Positions 7,986-18,454 of a stretch of 37,938 bases of DNA are shown here, in pieces. The translations under genes and the position numbers were made by a program. The first letter of the stretch is position 1; each line of letters starts with the position of its first letter. The notes beneath the pieces are model-generated. The model did not search any database. It was not told the DNA's origin and was given only the letters and a program-made list of their open reading frames with translations. Source of the DNA: Lachnospiraceae bacterium (GTDB taxonomy: Bacteria > Bacillota > Clostridia > Lachnospirales > Lachnospiraceae); assembly GCA_022766245.1 (NCBI GenBank), contig JALEPL010000036.1:1-37938 (forward strand), read 5' to 3'.

Positions 7986-8861
7986 TTATTTCAGACGGAG
8001 TGCATCCTTCTCAATATCCCTGTGCTCAATCTTTAATCCCAACTGCTTATTCTTTTCCAGCCGGTGAAACAACTCATTGGCCAGTGTCACGGAGCGATGC
8101 TTGCCTCCGGTACAGCCAATACTGATTACCAACTGATTTTTCCCTTCCGATATGTAATTGGGAATCAGAAAATTAATCATATCCTCTAATTTATCCAGAA
8201 ATTCATGTGCCTCATGATACTGAAGCACGAAATCCTGAATCTCTTTATCATTACCGTTTTTTGCACGCAGCCCTTCCACATAATAAGGATTCGGAAGGAA
8301 ACGCACATCGAAAACCAGATCCGAGTCAGCGGGTATACCGTACTTGAATCCAAAAGAAAGCACCGTGACAAAAAGATTCTTAAAATCCTGCTGGTCTACG
8401 AAAATCCGGTTAATCTCAGCCTTCAGTTCTCTGGTCAGCAAATGACTGGTATCAATGATGTAATCGGCACGTTTCTTTAAAAATGCCAGCCTGCGGCGTT
8501 CCTCAGCAAGTCCCTTATCCACTCGCTCACTGCCTGCCAGGGGATGACTGCGTCTTGTCTCCTTGTAACGCTTTACCAGCACACTGTCCTCCGCATCCAG
8601 AAACAGAATGTCGCAGTGGTTCCCGGCAGCCTCCATACGATCCAGCACCTGATCCAGCTCCTCTAAGGGCTGCCCGTTCCGCACATCCACACCGATGGCA
8701 ACCTTCTGCAGCTCAGAGCTGTTCAGATTGGCCAACTCCACGAATTTGTCCATGAGGGGAACCGGAAGATTATCCACACAATAAAATCCAATGTCCTCCA
8801 TCATCTTAAATGCCGTACTCTTTCCTGCCCCGGACATACCCGTTATGATTACCAGTTTCAC
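7986..8861 (-). CDS. rapZ: RapZ-family nucleotide-binding protein (YvcJ)
   Basis: This 291-residue P-loop protein has GMSGAGKS at residues 8-15 and the C-terminal SIGCTGGKHRSV motif of the RapZ/YvcJ family. In Escherichia coli RapZ controls degradation of the GlmZ small RNA and so hexosamine supply to the cell wall. In Bacillus YvcJ is a nucleotide-hydrolysing protein linked to competence. The GTG start overlaps the murB stop as GTGA, so the two are probably translationally coupled. Confidence 0.95.
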   Translation of the reverse strand: MKLVIITGMSGAGKSTAFKMMEDIGFYCVDNLPVPLMDKFVELANLNSSELQKVAIGVDVRNGQPLEELDQVLDRMEAAGNHCDILFLDAEDSVLVKRYKETRRSHPLAGSERVDKGLAEERRRLAFLKKRADYIIDTSHLLTRELKAEINRIFVDQQDFKNLFVTVLSFGFKYGIPADSDLVFDVRFLPNPYYVEGLRAKNGNDKEIQDFVLQYHEAHEFLDKLEDMINFLIPNYISEGKNQLVISIGCTGGKHRSVTLANELFHRLEKNKQLGLKIEHRDIEKDALRLK

Positions 8862-9775
8862 GAAAATTCACCTATCCTTTTTACTTCCAATTCCAGTTCC
8901 ACACCGAACTGCTCTTTTACTCTTTCCCGCACTGCGTCGGTAAGGCTTATCACATCCGCAGCGGTTGCTTTTCCACGATTGACCACGAAGCCACAATGCT
9001 TCTTAGCCACCTGGGCATCACCCACACGAAAGCCGCGCAATCCTGCGTCCATAATCAGTTTGCCGGCGAAATATCCCTCCGGACGCTTAAAGGTGCTGCC
9101 GGCGCTGGGATACTCCAACGGCTGCTTCTCCACACGTTTATCCCGCAGTTCCTTCATGTAACTGCGGATCTGCTCCGGATTTCCCGGCTGCAGGCTGAGT
9201 GTCACTGCACAGACAATGCCCGGCTCCCGCTGTAACACACTATGGCGGTAACCAAACTCCATATCTGCTCCGTCTATGCACACCCGGCTTCCATCCGGAC
9301 GCAGGATATCCACGGATTCCACAATCTGCTGCATTTCGCCTCCATAAGCCCCGGCATTCATAAACACTGCACCGCCAATGCTTCCGGGGATTCCTGCCGC
9401 AAATTCCATACCGGTAAGTCCTGCATCCGCCGCTGTGCCCGCCACCTTGGACAAAAGCGCACCACATTCCGCATAAATACGGTTTCCCTGAACCCGAATC
9501 TTTGATGCCGGCGCAGCCAATTCAATAACCAGTCCACGGATTCCTCCATCCCCAACCAGCAGATTACTTCCATTTCCTATAATGGTATATGGAATCTGCT
9601 CCTTTGTGCAATATGCAATCACCAGCTCTAACTGTTTCAGATCCGGCTGTATCATAAAATCTGCCGGTCCTCCGATGTGAAATGTGGTATGCCGGCTCAT
9701 GGGTTCATTTCTCTTTATCTGATTTTCTGAAACTCCCACTGCCTCCGGCAGTCTGTCTATCCAATCCTCTGTCAC
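8858..9775 (-). CDS. murB: UDP-N-acetylenolpyruvoylglucosamine reductase
   Basis: MurB reduces UDP-GlcNAc-enolpyruvate to UDP-MurNAc with NADPH and FAD, the second committed step of peptidoglycan synthesis. The 305-residue protein has the FAD-binding GNGSNLLVGDGG (68-79) and AAGIPGSIGGAVFMNAGAYGG segments. The YPSAGSTFK motif carries the proton-donor serine S227, marking the type II MurB form. E297 in ELEVKR is the probable catalytic glutamate. The start is GTG with AGGAG 8 bases upstream, 11 bases after the aminopeptidase stop codon. Confidence 0.96.
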   Translation of the reverse strand: MTEDWIDRLPEAVGVSENQIKRNEPMSRHTTFHIGGPADFMIQPDLKQLELVIAYCTKEQIPYTIIGNGSNLLVGDGGIRGLVIELAAPASKIRVQGNRIYAECGALLSKVAGTAADAGLTGMEFAAGIPGSIGGAVFMNAGAYGGEMQQIVESVDILRPDGSRVCIDGADMEFGYRHSVLQREPGIVCAVTLSLQPGNPEQIRSYMKELRDKRVEKQPLEYPSAGSTFKRPEGYFAGKLIMDAGLRGFRVGDAQVAKKHCGFVVNRGKATAADVISLTDAVRERVKEQFGVELELEVKRIGEFS

Positions 9776-9786
9776 TTCATCAACTC

Positions 9787-11181
9787 CTATGCTTCCTTTA
9801 AGAAAGCCACATAACCTTTATATGCTTCATATAAATCTGCCTTGCTGATAATCTCCCAAGGTGCATGCATGTTCAATACCGCCACTCCACTGTCAATCAC
9901 CTGCATGCCATAGTTTGCCAGAATATATGCGATGGTTCCACCGCCGCCCTGATCTACCTTACCCAGCTCTGCCGTCTGGTAAAAGACATTGTTATCATCC
10001 ATCACCCGGCGCAGGTTGCCGATATACTCTGCATTGGCATCGTTGGAACCGGACTTGCCCCGGGAACCGGTGTATTTATTAAACACCATTCCCTTACCAA
10101 AATATGCTGCGTTCTTCTTATCCATGACAGAAGGGAAGTTCGGGTCATAGGCTGCGCTCACATCAGAAGAAAGCACCTTGGAATTCTGCAGTGCACGGCG
10201 CAGCGCCAGTTCACTGTAGGTTCCGGTGGCATTCATCACCTCTGCTGTCATATTTTCAAAAAATCGGGACTGCATACCGGTAGCACCCACGCTGCCGATT
10301 TCTTCTTTGTCCACCAGCAGACAGACACTGGTATACTCCGGATGTTTTATCTTGAGCATTGCCTCAAAGGATGGATATGCGCAGACTCTGTCGTCATGTC
10401 CGTATCCCATAATCATACTGCGGTCCAGTCCGTAATCTCTGGCCTCTCCTGCAGGCACTACTTCAATCTCTGCGGACAGGAAATCCTCCTCCTCGATGCC
10501 GTATTCCTTTTTCAAAATCTCCAGCGCATTGGCTTTCACCCGCTCTTTGACACTATTCTTTTCTTTTCCTTCCTTCACGGGGATACTGGCGATCAGCAGA
10601 TCTAAGTTCTCACCTTCCACCACTTTTGCTGCCTTTTTCTCCATCTGCTCTCCAGCCAGATGAATCAAAAGGTCGCTGACACCAAACACAGGATCCTTCG
10701 CTTTCTCACCGATGGATACCTCCACCACGCTGCCATCCTTTTTTGCAAAGACACCATGCAGTGCCAAGGGCAGGGTCACCCACTGATATTTCTTTACACC
10801 ACCGTAATAGTGCGTATCCAGCATAGCCAGCCCGGTATCTTCGTACAGAGGATTCTGTTTCAAATCCATACGGGGACTGTCGATATGTGCGCCCAAAATA
10901 TTCATTCCCTGTTCCATAGGCTTTTTGCCGATAATATAGAGCGCCATACCTTTTCCATTATTGTTTGCATAAACCCGATCGCCGGTCTTTAAGCAGCGCT
11001 TCTCGGCAATCACCTGCTGTATATTTACAAATCCGGCTTCTTTTGCCCTTTGCTCCAACTCCTTTACGCACTCGCGCTCCGTTTTACACCTGGAGATAAA
11101 TTTGCGATAGTCCTCAGCAAATGCAAAGACTTCTTTTTTCTCTTTTGCGCTGTAATGCTCCCATGCGATTTCCCGTTCCAT
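9787..11181 (-). CDS. M18 family aminopeptidase
   Basis: This 464-residue zinc aminopeptidase removes N-terminal residues from peptides, probably in the cytoplasm since no signal peptide is visible. Family M18 features include the metal-binding GAHIDSPRMD, the VDKEEIGSVGATG segment with acidic ligands, SSDVSAAYDP and the C-terminal LNMHAPWE histidine region. The start is placed at the eleventh codon of the longer frame, where AAGGAG lies 10 bases upstream. The longer form would overlap hprK by 14 bases. Its place between hprK and murB suggests co-expression, not a shared function. Confidence 0.9.
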   Translation of the reverse strand: MEREIAWEHYSAKEKKEVFAFAEDYRKFISRCKTERECVKELEQRAKEAGFVNIQQVIAEKRCLKTGDRVYANNNGKGMALYIIGKKPMEQGMNILGAHIDSPRMDLKQNPLYEDTGLAMLDTHYYGGVKKYQWVTLPLALHGVFAKKDGSVVEVSIGEKAKDPVFGVSDLLIHLAGEQMEKKAAKVVEGENLDLLIASIPVKEGKEKNSVKERVKANALEILKKEYGIEEEDFLSAEIEVVPAGEARDYGLDRSMIMGYGHDDRVCAYPSFEAMLKIKHPEYTSVCLLVDKEEIGSVGATGMQSRFFENMTAEVMNATGTYSELALRRALQNSKVLSSDVSAAYDPNFPSVMDKKNAAYFGKGMVFNKYTGSRGKSGSNDANAEYIGNLRRVMDDNNVFYQTAELGKVDQGGGGTIAYILANYGMQVIDSGVAVLNMHAPWEIISKADLYEAYKGYVAFLKEA

Positions 11182-11197
11182 GATTCTGTCACTCCTT

Positions 11198-12133
11198 CTA
11201 CTCTTCGTCATCGTGTTTGGTCAGGTTCTCCTGCACACGGCGGTACAGCTCCTGCGCTGCATTGTATCCCATCTTCTTCTGTCTGTGGTTTACGGCTGCT
11301 GCCTCACAGATTACGGCCAGATTCCGGCCCGGACGGATAGGAAGGGAATGGCACACAATCTTATTTCCCAAAATCTCTGTGTACTCCTCCTCCAGTCCCA
11401 GACGGTCATACTCATTATCCTTTTTCCAGTCTTCCAGTTTGATCACCAGATCGATGGTCTGCTTTTCCTTCACACACTCCACACCGAACAGGGTCTTCAC
11501 ATCGATGATGCCGATACCGCGAAGCTCGATGAAATAACGTGTGATATCCGGGGATGTTCCCACCAGTGTATGCTCATTAATCTTACGGATTTCCACCACA
11601 TCATCCGTTACCAGACGATGACCTCTGCGAATCAGCTCCAGTGCAGCCTCGCTTTTTCCGATACCGCTCTCTCCGGTAATAAGAAGTCCCTCACCATAGA
11701 CATCCACCAGCACGCCGTGAATGGTGATACAGGGAGCCAGCGCCTCGCTGAGCAGGTAAATCAACTCAGCCATGAACTCAGAGGTACTTCTGGCTGTTCC
11801 TAAAATCGGCACGTTGTTCTCCAGGGCCCGTTTCAAAAACAAATCATCCGGCTGGAAATCTCTGCAAAAAATGATACAGGGAATGTCATAAGATAAAAAC
11901 TTCTTATATATCTCATCCCTACGCGCATCATCCAGCTGCTGCAGATAGGTATATTCTACCGTTCCAATGATTTCCACACGGGACTGCTGGAAATGTTCAA
12001 AATATCCACTGAGCTGCAGGGCGGGACGATTTACATCCGCCAGTGTGATTCGATGATTTTTCAAATCCATCTCTGTGGTAAATGTCTTTAACTGAAGTTT
12101 TTTTGCAATTTTTGCTACGCTTACACCTTCCAT
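11198..12133 (-). CDS. hprK: HPr kinase/phosphorylase
   Basis: HprK phosphorylates and dephosphorylates Ser46 of the PTS protein HPr according to the energy and glycolytic state, driving CcpA-type carbon catabolite control in Firmicutes. The 311-residue product has the P-loop GESGIGKS at 154-161 and the conserved H139 just before it, with the usual N-terminal domain. The start has AGGAGAAGGACA directly upstream. HPr itself is not in this window. It follows uvrC by 66 bases. Confidence 0.96.
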   Translation of the reverse strand: MEGVSVAKIAKKLQLKTFTTEMDLKNHRITLADVNRPALQLSGYFEHFQQSRVEIIGTVEYTYLQQLDDARRDEIYKKFLSYDIPCIIFCRDFQPDDLFLKRALENNVPILGTARSTSEFMAELIYLLSEALAPCITIHGVLVDVYGEGLLITGESGIGKSEAALELIRRGHRLVTDDVVEIRKINEHTLVGTSPDITRYFIELRGIGIIDVKTLFGVECVKEKQTIDLVIKLEDWKKDNEYDRLGLEEEYTEILGNKIVCHSLPIRPGRNLAVICEAAAVNHRQKKMGYNAAQELYRRVQENLTKHDDEE

Positions 12134-12199
12134 TGTCCTTCTCCTTTTCCTGACATGAGGTCTGTAAAAATGCCCCCAGATAAGCTAAGTTTAGCATAG

Positions 12200-14134
12200 T
12201 TACTGGTCTGTTTCAATATTGCCATGGAAAAAATTGTACACCTCCAAAGCCGCTTTCTGATTAAAGTTTTCGGTCTGTGCCAGCTCCTCCACTGTGGCAT
12301 TTTTTATCTCCTCCAGGGACTGGAAACGACGCATCAACGCCTTTCTTCTGGCAGGTCCCACGCCCGGGATATCATCCAGCACGGAATGGGTCTGTTCCTT
12401 GCTCCGCAGAGACCTGTGATAGGTAATGGCAAACCGATGTGCCTCATCCTGAATCCGGGTAATCAGATGAAAGCCCTCACTGTGGGTGTCAATCGGAATC
12501 TCCACATTATGAAAATACAAGCCTCTGGTGCGGTGATGGTCATCCTTCACCATACCACACACTGGAATATCCAGATGAAGCTCTTCCAGAACCTGCAGTG
12601 CAATATTCACCTGTCCACGACCACCATCCATCATGATCAGATCCGGGAATTTTGTGAAGCTTCCGTATGCCTCGTCGATTCCCTTCTCCGCCAGTTCTTC
12701 ACGTTCCTGTTTTCCATGGGAAAACCGGCGGGTCAACACCTCATGCATGGAGGCATAATCATCCGGCCCGGCGATGCTGCGCAGCTTGAACTTACGATAA
12801 TCACTGCGCTGGGGTTTTCCCTTCTCGTATACCACCATGGAACCAACGGTCTCAAATCCGCTGATATTGGAGATATCAAAAGCCTCCACCCGTTCCAGCC
12901 GCCCCAGCTGCAGCCATCCGGCAATCTCTTTCATGGCTCCGATGGTTCTTCCTTCCTCACGCTTGATCTTCTCCTTGTCCTGACTCAGCACGAGCTGAGC
13001 ATTCTTCTCTGCCAGCTCCACCAGCTTTTCCTTCATACCCTTCTGCGGCACACGCAAAGATACCTTCTGTCCCTTTTTATCACTCAGCCAGTCAACGATT
13101 ACTTTCTCATCCTCCACCGCTTCCTGCAGCATAATCTCCCGTGGAATATAGGGTGTTCCGGAGTAGAACTGCTTTAGAAATATAGTCAGGATCTGTCCTG
13201 TATGATCCTCGTTTCCAATGGTGAGGAAAAAATGTTCCCGTCCAATGAGCCGGCCTGAGCGGATAAAAAACACCTGAACCACCGCATCCCGGTCATCGGC
13301 TGCCAGTGCAATCACATCCTTATCCTCCCCATCCGAATTGGTAATCTTCTGCTTCTGGGCAATCTGCTTCACACTGTTTAGAAGCTCCCGGTATTCGATG
13401 GCTTTCTCAAACTCCATCGCCTCGGAGGCTTCCATCATTTTCTGCTGAAGCTCTTCCAGCACCGGCTGATAATTCCCATTTAAAAACTCCAATACTCCCT
13501 CTATCTTTATTCTGTACGATTCCTTCGAAATATATCCCTGGCAAGGTGCATCACATTGCTTAATGTGATAATTCAGACAGGGACGATCCTTCCCGGTATC
13601 TCTGGGCAGGCATCGGTTACAGGAGCGGATCTGATACAGTTTTTTCAGCAGATCAATGGTATCCTTCACCGCCCCTGCACTGGTGTAGGGACCAAAATAT
13701 TTGGACTTATCCTTTTTTACACTGCGACAAAACAGGACTCTGGGAAAATCCTCTCCCAGAGTCACTTTAATATACGGGTATGTCTTATCATCCCGAAGCA
13801 TGGTGTTGTATTTCGGTCGATGCTCCTTAATCAAGTTGCATTCTAATACCAGAGCCTCCAGCTCGGAATCTGTCACGATATACTCGAACCGATGGATTTT
13901 CTTCACCATCTGATCCTTTTTGATTCCCTCGTTATGGCTGGCCTGAAAATACTGATGCACCCGTTTGCGAAGGCTCACAGCCTTCCCCACATAGATAATG
14001 GCATCGGAAGCATCATGCATGATATAAACTCCCGGCTGATCCGGAAGTTTTTTTAATTCCTCCTGTATCTGTTCAGTCCCTTCACAGTTGTATTCCGACC
14101 TGTTTTGAGCAGTATCTTCATTGCTATATCTCAT
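12200..14134 (-). CDS. uvrC: Excinuclease ABC subunit C
   Basis: UvrC makes both incisions around DNA damage in nucleotide excision repair. The 644-residue protein has the GIY-YIG nuclease (GVY 35-37, YVG 48-50), a UVR motif for UvrB binding ([12 protein letters not shown]), the RNase H-like nuclease ([19 protein letters not shown]) and C-terminal helix-hairpin-helix motifs ([15 protein letters not shown]). The family usually begins just before [13 protein letters not shown]. Here about 20 extra residues precede it, and residues 15-24 are encoded by a family A palindromic repeat. The start overlaps the ftsH stop by 11 bases. The first ATG has a GAGGAAG directly before it, so the exact start is less certain than the gene. 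Confidence 0.95.
   Translation of the reverse strand: MRYSNEDTAQNRSEYNCEGTEQIQEELKKLPDQPGVYIMHDASDAIIYVGKAVSLRKRVHQYFQASHNEGIKKDQMVKKIHRFEYIVTDSELEALVLECNLIKEHRPKYNTMLRDDKTYPYIKVTLGEDFPRVLFCRSVKKDKSKYFGPYTSAGAVKDTIDLLKKLYQIRSCNRCLPRDTGKDRPCLNYHIKQCDAPCQGYISKESYRIKIEGVLEFLNGNYQPVLEELQQKMMEASEAMEFEKAIEYRELLNSVKQIAQKQKITNSDGEDKDVIALAADDRDAVVQVFFIRSGRLIGREHFFLTIGNEDHTGQILTIFLKQFYSGTPYIPREIMLQEAVEDEKVIVDWLSDKKGQKVSLRVPQKGMKEKLVELAEKNAQLVLSQDKEKIKREEGRTIGAMKEIAGWLQLGRLERVEAFDISNISGFETVGSMVVYEKGKPQRSDYRKFKLRSIAGPDDYASMHEVLTRRFSHGKQEREELAEKGIDEAYGSFTKFPDLIMMDGGRGQVNIALQVLEELHLDIPVCGMVKDDHHRTRGLYFHNVEIPIDTHSEGFHLITRIQDEAHRFAITYHRSLRSKEQTHSVLDDIPGVGPARRKALMRRFQSLEEIKNATVEELAQTENFNQKAALEVYNFFHGNIETDQ
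14065..14091. repeat. Palindromic repeat family A, copy 2, inside uvrC
   Basis: The arms GTATCTGT (14065-14072) and ACAGTTGT (14084-14091) flank TCAGTCCCTTC. On the minus strand it is read in frame as the UvrC residues [10 protein letters not shown]. This is the only clear copy inside a gene body. Confidence 0.65.
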
Positions 14135-16079
14135 CTTCCTCTTTTTTCTCCTCAGCCGAAGCCTCGATGCCGGTCATCTCACGGAACATATCCATAAATT
14201 CCTTGCCGGTGATGGTCTCCTTCTCAAAAAGATACTCGGAAATCCGGTCTAACACTTCCCGATTTTCCGTCAAAAGCCTTGTAGCCTCATCGTAGCAATT
14301 CTGCAACAGCTTCTGCACTTCCTCATCAATCTTTGCAGCAGTGTCCTCACCGCAATTCAAGTGTGCTCTGCCATCCAGATATTCATTCTCCACAGATGCA
14401 AGTCCCATCATGCCGAACTTCTCAGACATACCGAACCGGGTAATCATAGCTCTGGCAATATTTGTAGCCTGCTCGATGTCATTGGCAGCTCCGCTGGTGG
14501 CAGAGTGGAACACCAGCTCTTCCGCAGCACGTCCTCCCATATAGGTAACGATCTTTGCGATGAGTTCGTCCTTAGTCTCTAAGAACTTCTCCTCCTCCGG
14601 AGTCTGTAACGTGTATCCCAAGGCTCCCATGGTACGGGGAACAATGGTAATCTTCTGTACCGGCTCTGTATTCTTCTGTAAGGCAGTCACCATAGCGTGA
14701 CCCACCTCATGGTAGGAAACAATACGGCGTTCCTTCTCGCTCATGGCACGATCCTTCTTCTCCTTGCCTCCTACGGCAACAATTTCAAAGGCCTCGAATA
14801 AATCAGACTGATTTACAAATTTCCTGCCATTCTTAACTGCATTGATGGCAGCCTCATTGATCATGTTGGCCAAATCAGAGCCCACCAGTCCGGCACTGGC
14901 CAGGGCAATGGCATCCAGATCCACCGTCTCGTCCATAAGCACATCCTTGGAATGTACCTTCAGCGTCTCCAAACGTCCCTTCAAATCCGGTTTGTCCACG
15001 ATAATACGGCGGTCAAAACGTCCCGGTCGAAGCAGCGCCTTATCCAACACCTCCGGACGGTTGGTAGCAGCCAGCACCAAAAGACCCTTGGAGGTATCAA
15101 AACCATCCATCTCTGCCAGAAGCTGGTTCAGAGTCTGCTCACGCTCGTCATTTCCACCACCATAGCGGGAGTCACGACTCTTACCGATGGCATCAATCTC
15201 ATCAATAAAGATGATACAGGGTGCCTGCTTCTGGGCATCCTTAAACAGGTCACGGACACGGGAAGCACCCACGCCCACGAACATCTCTACAAAATCAGAA
15301 CCTGCCAGAGAAAAAAACGGCACCTTTGCCTCACCGGCCACCGCCTTTGCCAGCAGTGTCTTACCGGTTCCGGGAGGCCCTACCAGCAAAGCTCCCTTCG
15401 GCAGCTTTGCACCAATCTCCAGATATTTCTTGGGGTCATGTAAAAAGTCCACCACTTCCTGCAGAGACTCCTTGGCCTCGTCCTGTCCGGCCACATCTGC
15501 AAAGGTCACTCCCGTCTGTTTCTCCACATAGACCTTTGCATTGCTCTTGCCCACGCCCATCATACCGCCGCCACTGCGCTTAAGAATCATGCCGAACACG
15601 ACCCAAATCAGAATCAGTGGAATTACAATGCTGGCCAGATTCCAGAACACAGCAGAGGTATTGCTGGGTATTTCCCCATCAATATCCACCTTGTGTTTCT
15701 TCAGCATATCCAGCAGCTTGGCGTCATTTACCAGTCCGGTGTAATAAGTCTTTGCCGTCTTGTCCTTTGGTGTAATATTGAACTGAGTGCCGGTAATTTC
15801 TACCTTTTTCACCTCATCATTCTCAATCATCTGAATAAATTCGGTATAGGTAATTTTCTCAGAATAGGCATTGTTCAGCATACGGTTCATCATGGAAATG
15901 CCAAATAGCACCACCAGAGAGATAATCAGGCATGCCAGCATCATGGGATTGCCGCCCTTTTTGTCTCCGTTTCCTCCCTCGGGACCGCCGTTGCCACGGT
16001 TGCCGTTATTTCCATTATTTCCGTTGTTGTTATGATATCCATTCTGTTGGTTATTCATATTGTCATATTGATTATCCAT
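14124..16079 (-). CDS. ftsH: ATP-dependent zinc metalloprotease FtsH
   Basis: FtsH is a membrane-anchored AAA+ protease that degrades membrane and short-lived cytosolic proteins. The 651-residue product has a 44-residue Asn/Gly-rich cytoplasmic N-terminus, a first membrane segment (about 46-63), an extracytoplasmic region and a second segment (about 145-166). The AAA domain follows, with Walker A GPPGTGKT and Walker [10 protein letters not shown], then the zinc motif HEVGH (the common form is HEAGH; the change still fits HExxH). A poly-Asn/Gly leader of this length is unusual among FtsH proteins. RBS AAGGA is 4 bases upstream. It heads the long minus-strand run ending at the lipid kinase. Confidence 0.96.
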   Translation of the reverse strand: MDNQYDNMNNQQNGYHNNNGNNGNNGNRGNGGPEGGNGDKKGGNPMMLACLIISLVVLFGISMMNRMLNNAYSEKITYTEFIQMIENDEVKKVEITGTQFNITPKDKTAKTYYTGLVNDAKLLDMLKKHKVDIDGEIPSNTSAVFWNLASIVIPLILIWVVFGMILKRSGGGMMGVGKSNAKVYVEKQTGVTFADVAGQDEAKESLQEVVDFLHDPKKYLEIGAKLPKGALLVGPPGTGKTLLAKAVAGEAKVPFFSLAGSDFVEMFVGVGASRVRDLFKDAQKQAPCIIFIDEIDAIGKSRDSRYGGGNDEREQTLNQLLAEMDGFDTSKGLLVLAATNRPEVLDKALLRPGRFDRRIIVDKPDLKGRLETLKVHSKDVLMDETVDLDAIALASAGLVGSDLANMINEAAINAVKNGRKFVNQSDLFEAFEIVAVGGKEKKDRAMSEKERRIVSYHEVGHAMVTALQKNTEPVQKITIVPRTMGALGYTLQTPEEEKFLETKDELIAKIVTYMGGRAAEELVFHSATSGAANDIEQATNIARAMITRFGMSEKFGMMGLASVENEYLDGRAHLNCGEDTAAKIDEEVQKLLQNCYDEATRLLTENREVLDRISEYLFEKETITGKEFMDMFREMTGIEASAEEKKEEDEI

Positions 16080-16163
16080 TGTATCCTTAATATATGCTCC
16101 GGGCTCTATCCCGAAATAGTCCTTTCAAAAATTTATATCAAATCGAGTAACTAATCAGCTACC

Positions 16164-16192
16164 ATTATATTTAATCTTCCCCGATAAATCAA
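16164..16192 (-). promoter_or_regulatory. Promoter of ftsH
   Basis: On the minus strand TTGATT (16187-16192) is spaced exactly 17 bases from TATAAT (16164-16169), a good sigma-A promoter about 85 bases before the ftsH start codon. It may drive the whole ftsH-to-lipid-kinase run. Confidence 0.75.
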
Positions 16193-16246
16193 TATTAACT
16201 CTATGAACTTTTGATGTTTAATTCTAAACTTTTTATAAAATAAAGG

Positions 16247-16275
16247 TGGATTTCTTTTTTCTCTCGTTGTATAAT
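16247..16275 (+). promoter_or_regulatory. Promoter of pyrG
   Basis: TGGATT is spaced 17 bases from a perfect TATAAT (16270-16275). The -35 box departs from TTGACA, but the same TGGATT with the same spacing precedes the debranching enzyme gene at 32949-32977. Confidence 0.65.
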
Positions 16276-16343
16276 GGGATATGTTTTGTAAATATGAATT
16301 AGAATGAATGAGACATTTTTATCACTTAGAAGGAGGAAGCATT

Positions 16344-17948
16344 ATGCCTGTAAAATACGTCTTTGTCACCGGTGGCGTGGTATCCGGTCTTGGAAAGGGA
16401 ATCACCGCAGCATCACTGGGCCGTCTGCTTAAGGCAAGAGGCTACAAGGTGACCATGCAAAAGTTTGACCCTTATATCAATATCGATCCCGGAACCATGA
16501 ACCCGATCCAGCATGGAGAGGTGTTTGTCACAGATGACGGAGCCGAGACTGATTTGGATTTAGGACACTACGAAAGATTCATCGACGAGAGTCTGACCAA
16601 AAACTCCAACGTCACTACCGGAAAGGTTTACTGGTCTGTTCTGCAGAAGGAACGCCGGGGCGATTTCGGCGGAGGCACGGTACAGGTTATTCCTCATATC
16701 ACAAACGAGATCAAGAGCCGTTTCTACCGGAACTTCACATCCGACGACACCCATATTGCCATCATTGAGGTGGGCGGTACGGTAGGTGACATCGAGAGTC
16801 AGCCGTTCTTAGAGTCCATCCGTCAGTTCCAGCACGAGGTGGGACACGAGAACGCCATCCTGATCCATGTGACATTGATTCCTTATTTAAAGGCATCCGG
16901 TGAGCTGAAGACAAAGCCCACTCAGGCCAGCGTAAAAGAGCTGCAGGGAATGGGTATCCAGCCTGACATCATCGTATGCCGCTCTGAACAGCCTCTGGAT
17001 CAGGGTCTAAAGGACAAGATTGCCCTGTTCTGTAACGTGCCCAATGACCATGTATTACAGAACCTGGATGTGGAATATCTCTACGAAGCTCCTCTTGCTA
17101 TGGAGAAGGAAAACCTGGCAAAGGTTGCCTGCGATTCCCTGCATCTGCCTTGTCCGGAGCCGGATTTAAAGGACTGGACCGCTATGGTAGAGGCACTTCG
17201 CAATCCTACACAGGAGGTTAATATCTCACTGGTTGGAAAATACACCCAGCTTCACGACGCATATATTTCCGTGGTGGAGGCATTAAAGCACGGCGGTATC
17301 GCAGCTCATGCTACCGTGAATATCAACTGGGTAGATTCCGAGCTGGTAAACGATGACAATGTGACTGATTATCTGGGTAACTCCGACGGAATCATCGTTC
17401 CCGGCGGTTTCGGTGACCGTGGTGTGGAGGGTATGATTTCCGCTGCCAGATATGCTCGTGAAAACAAGATTCCTTATTTGGGACTGTGTCTGGGTATGCA
17501 GGTTTCCATCATCGAATATGCACGCCACGTATGTAAGCTGAACGATGCACACAGCATTGAGCTGGACCCTTCCACTACCCATCCGGTGATCGCGCTGATG
17601 CCGGATCAGAATGGTGTGGAGGACATCGGCGGCACCTTAAGACTGGGCTCCTATCCCTGTGTGCTGGATAAATCCTCTAAGGCATATGAAGTGTATGGCG
17701 ATGAAACCATTCACGAGAGACATCGTCACAGATATGAGGTGAACAATGACTACCGTGACACGCTCACCAAGCATGGTATGAAGCTCTGTGGTCTCTCACC
17801 GGACGGACGCATTGTGGAAATGATTGAAATCCCGGAGCACCCCTGGTTTATCGCAACCCAGGCACATCCGGAATTAAAATCCAGACCCAACCGTCCCCAT
17901 CCGCTGTTTAAGGGATTTGTACAGGCTTCCTGTGACCATAAGAATTAG
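16344..17948 (+). CDS. pyrG: CTP synthase
   Basis: CTP synthase makes CTP from UTP, ATP and glutamine. The 534-residue enzyme has the N-terminal synthetase domain ([14 protein letters not shown]-loop, [23 protein letters not shown]) and the C-terminal class I glutamine amidotransferase domain (PGGFGDRG, nucleophile elbow GLCLGMQ, histidine-glutamate pair near AHPE). The start is placed at the thirteenth codon of the longer frame, with AGGAGG 8 bases upstream. It is monocistronic, divergent from ftsH and followed by a strong terminator. The leader does not show the GGGC start of the Bacillus reiterative-transcription attenuator. Confidence 0.97.
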   Translation: MPVKYVFVTGGVVSGLGKGITAASLGRLLKARGYKVTMQKFDPYINIDPGTMNPIQHGEVFVTDDGAETDLDLGHYERFIDESLTKNSNVTTGKVYWSVLQKERRGDFGGGTVQVIPHITNEIKSRFYRNFTSDDTHIAIIEVGGTVGDIESQPFLESIRQFQHEVGHENAILIHVTLIPYLKASGELKTKPTQASVKELQGMGIQPDIIVCRSEQPLDQGLKDKIALFCNVPNDHVLQNLDVEYLYEAPLAMEKENLAKVACDSLHLPCPEPDLKDWTAMVEALRNPTQEVNISLVGKYTQLHDAYISVVEALKHGGIAAHATVNINWVDSELVNDDNVTDYLGNSDGIIVPGGFGDRGVEGMISAARYARENKIPYLGLCLGMQVSIIEYARHVCKLNDAHSIELDPSTTHPVIALMPDQNGVEDIGGTLRLGSYPCVLDKSSKAYEVYGDETIHERHRHRYEVNNDYRDTLTKHGMKLCGLSPDGRIVEMIEIPEHPWFIATQAHPELKSRPNRPHPLFKGFVQASCDHKN

Positions 17949-17963
17949 AAGTAAAAATATTTC

Positions 17964-17998
17964 GAGCCGTGAAACTGTAAAGCTTCACGGCTCTTTTT
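17964..17998 (+). terminator. pyrG terminator
   Basis: GAGCCGTGAA pairs with TTCACGGCTC around a 10-base loop, followed by TTTTT. The minus-strand gene that ends at 18007 could also use this hairpin. Confidence 0.93.
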
Positions 17999-18006
17999 CA
18001 TGGTCA

Positions 18007-18426
18007 TCAATCCTCATCCTGATCCAGAAAACGCATCTTGCCCTCCTCTTCGCTGGGCTGATTGGGAGCATACCCAAATCCCCTCGGATCCCCATTCATT
18101 AGGCGCAGGCACTTCGGGCAAAGTGAACCAAAGTTCACCTGCACGCCGCAATGCGCACAGTAATTTGCCATTATCCGCGCTTCCCTCACATCCCGATACT
18201 CAATGCGGCCTTCCCTGATCCATCGTTTTACCAGATGCACGGAAATCTGAAAATGCTCCGCCACCTGATACTCGGTTACATTATTTTCTCTCACATAGTC
18301 CCGCACCTGTGCAAACAGCTCTGTCTCCTGGCACACAGAACAGAACTCCCCTTTAAAGGAAGGTGGCAGTACACGTTTACAACGCTGGCAATATCTGTAA
18401 TCTTTGTTATCTTTTGTACATATCAT
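18007..18426 (-). CDS. Zinc-ribbon/HTH/zinc-ribbon protein (YvyF-like architecture)
   Basis: This 139-residue protein has two cysteine pairs at the N-terminus (C13, C16, C29, C32) and a central helix-turn-helix-like segment (about 50-77, EYQVAEHFQISVHLVKRWIREG). A second set of pairs follows (C90, C93, C103, C106), then an acidic tail. The order ribbon, HTH, ribbon resembles the flagellar-operon protein YvyF of Bacillus, but no flagellar gene is present here. It could be a DNA-binding regulator or an adaptor. The start has only a weak ribosome binding site. It lies downstream of the WYL gene, with a 57-bp repeat between them. Confidence 0.75.
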   Translation of the reverse strand: MICTKDNKDYRYCQRCKRVLPPSFKGEFCSVCQETELFAQVRDYVRENNVTEYQVAEHFQISVHLVKRWIREGRIEYRDVREARIMANYCAHCGVQVNFGSLCPKCLRLMNGDPRGFGYAPNQPSEEEGKMRFLDQDED

Positions 18427-18454
18427 AGGCTGTTACTTCCCCACCATTTCTTGC

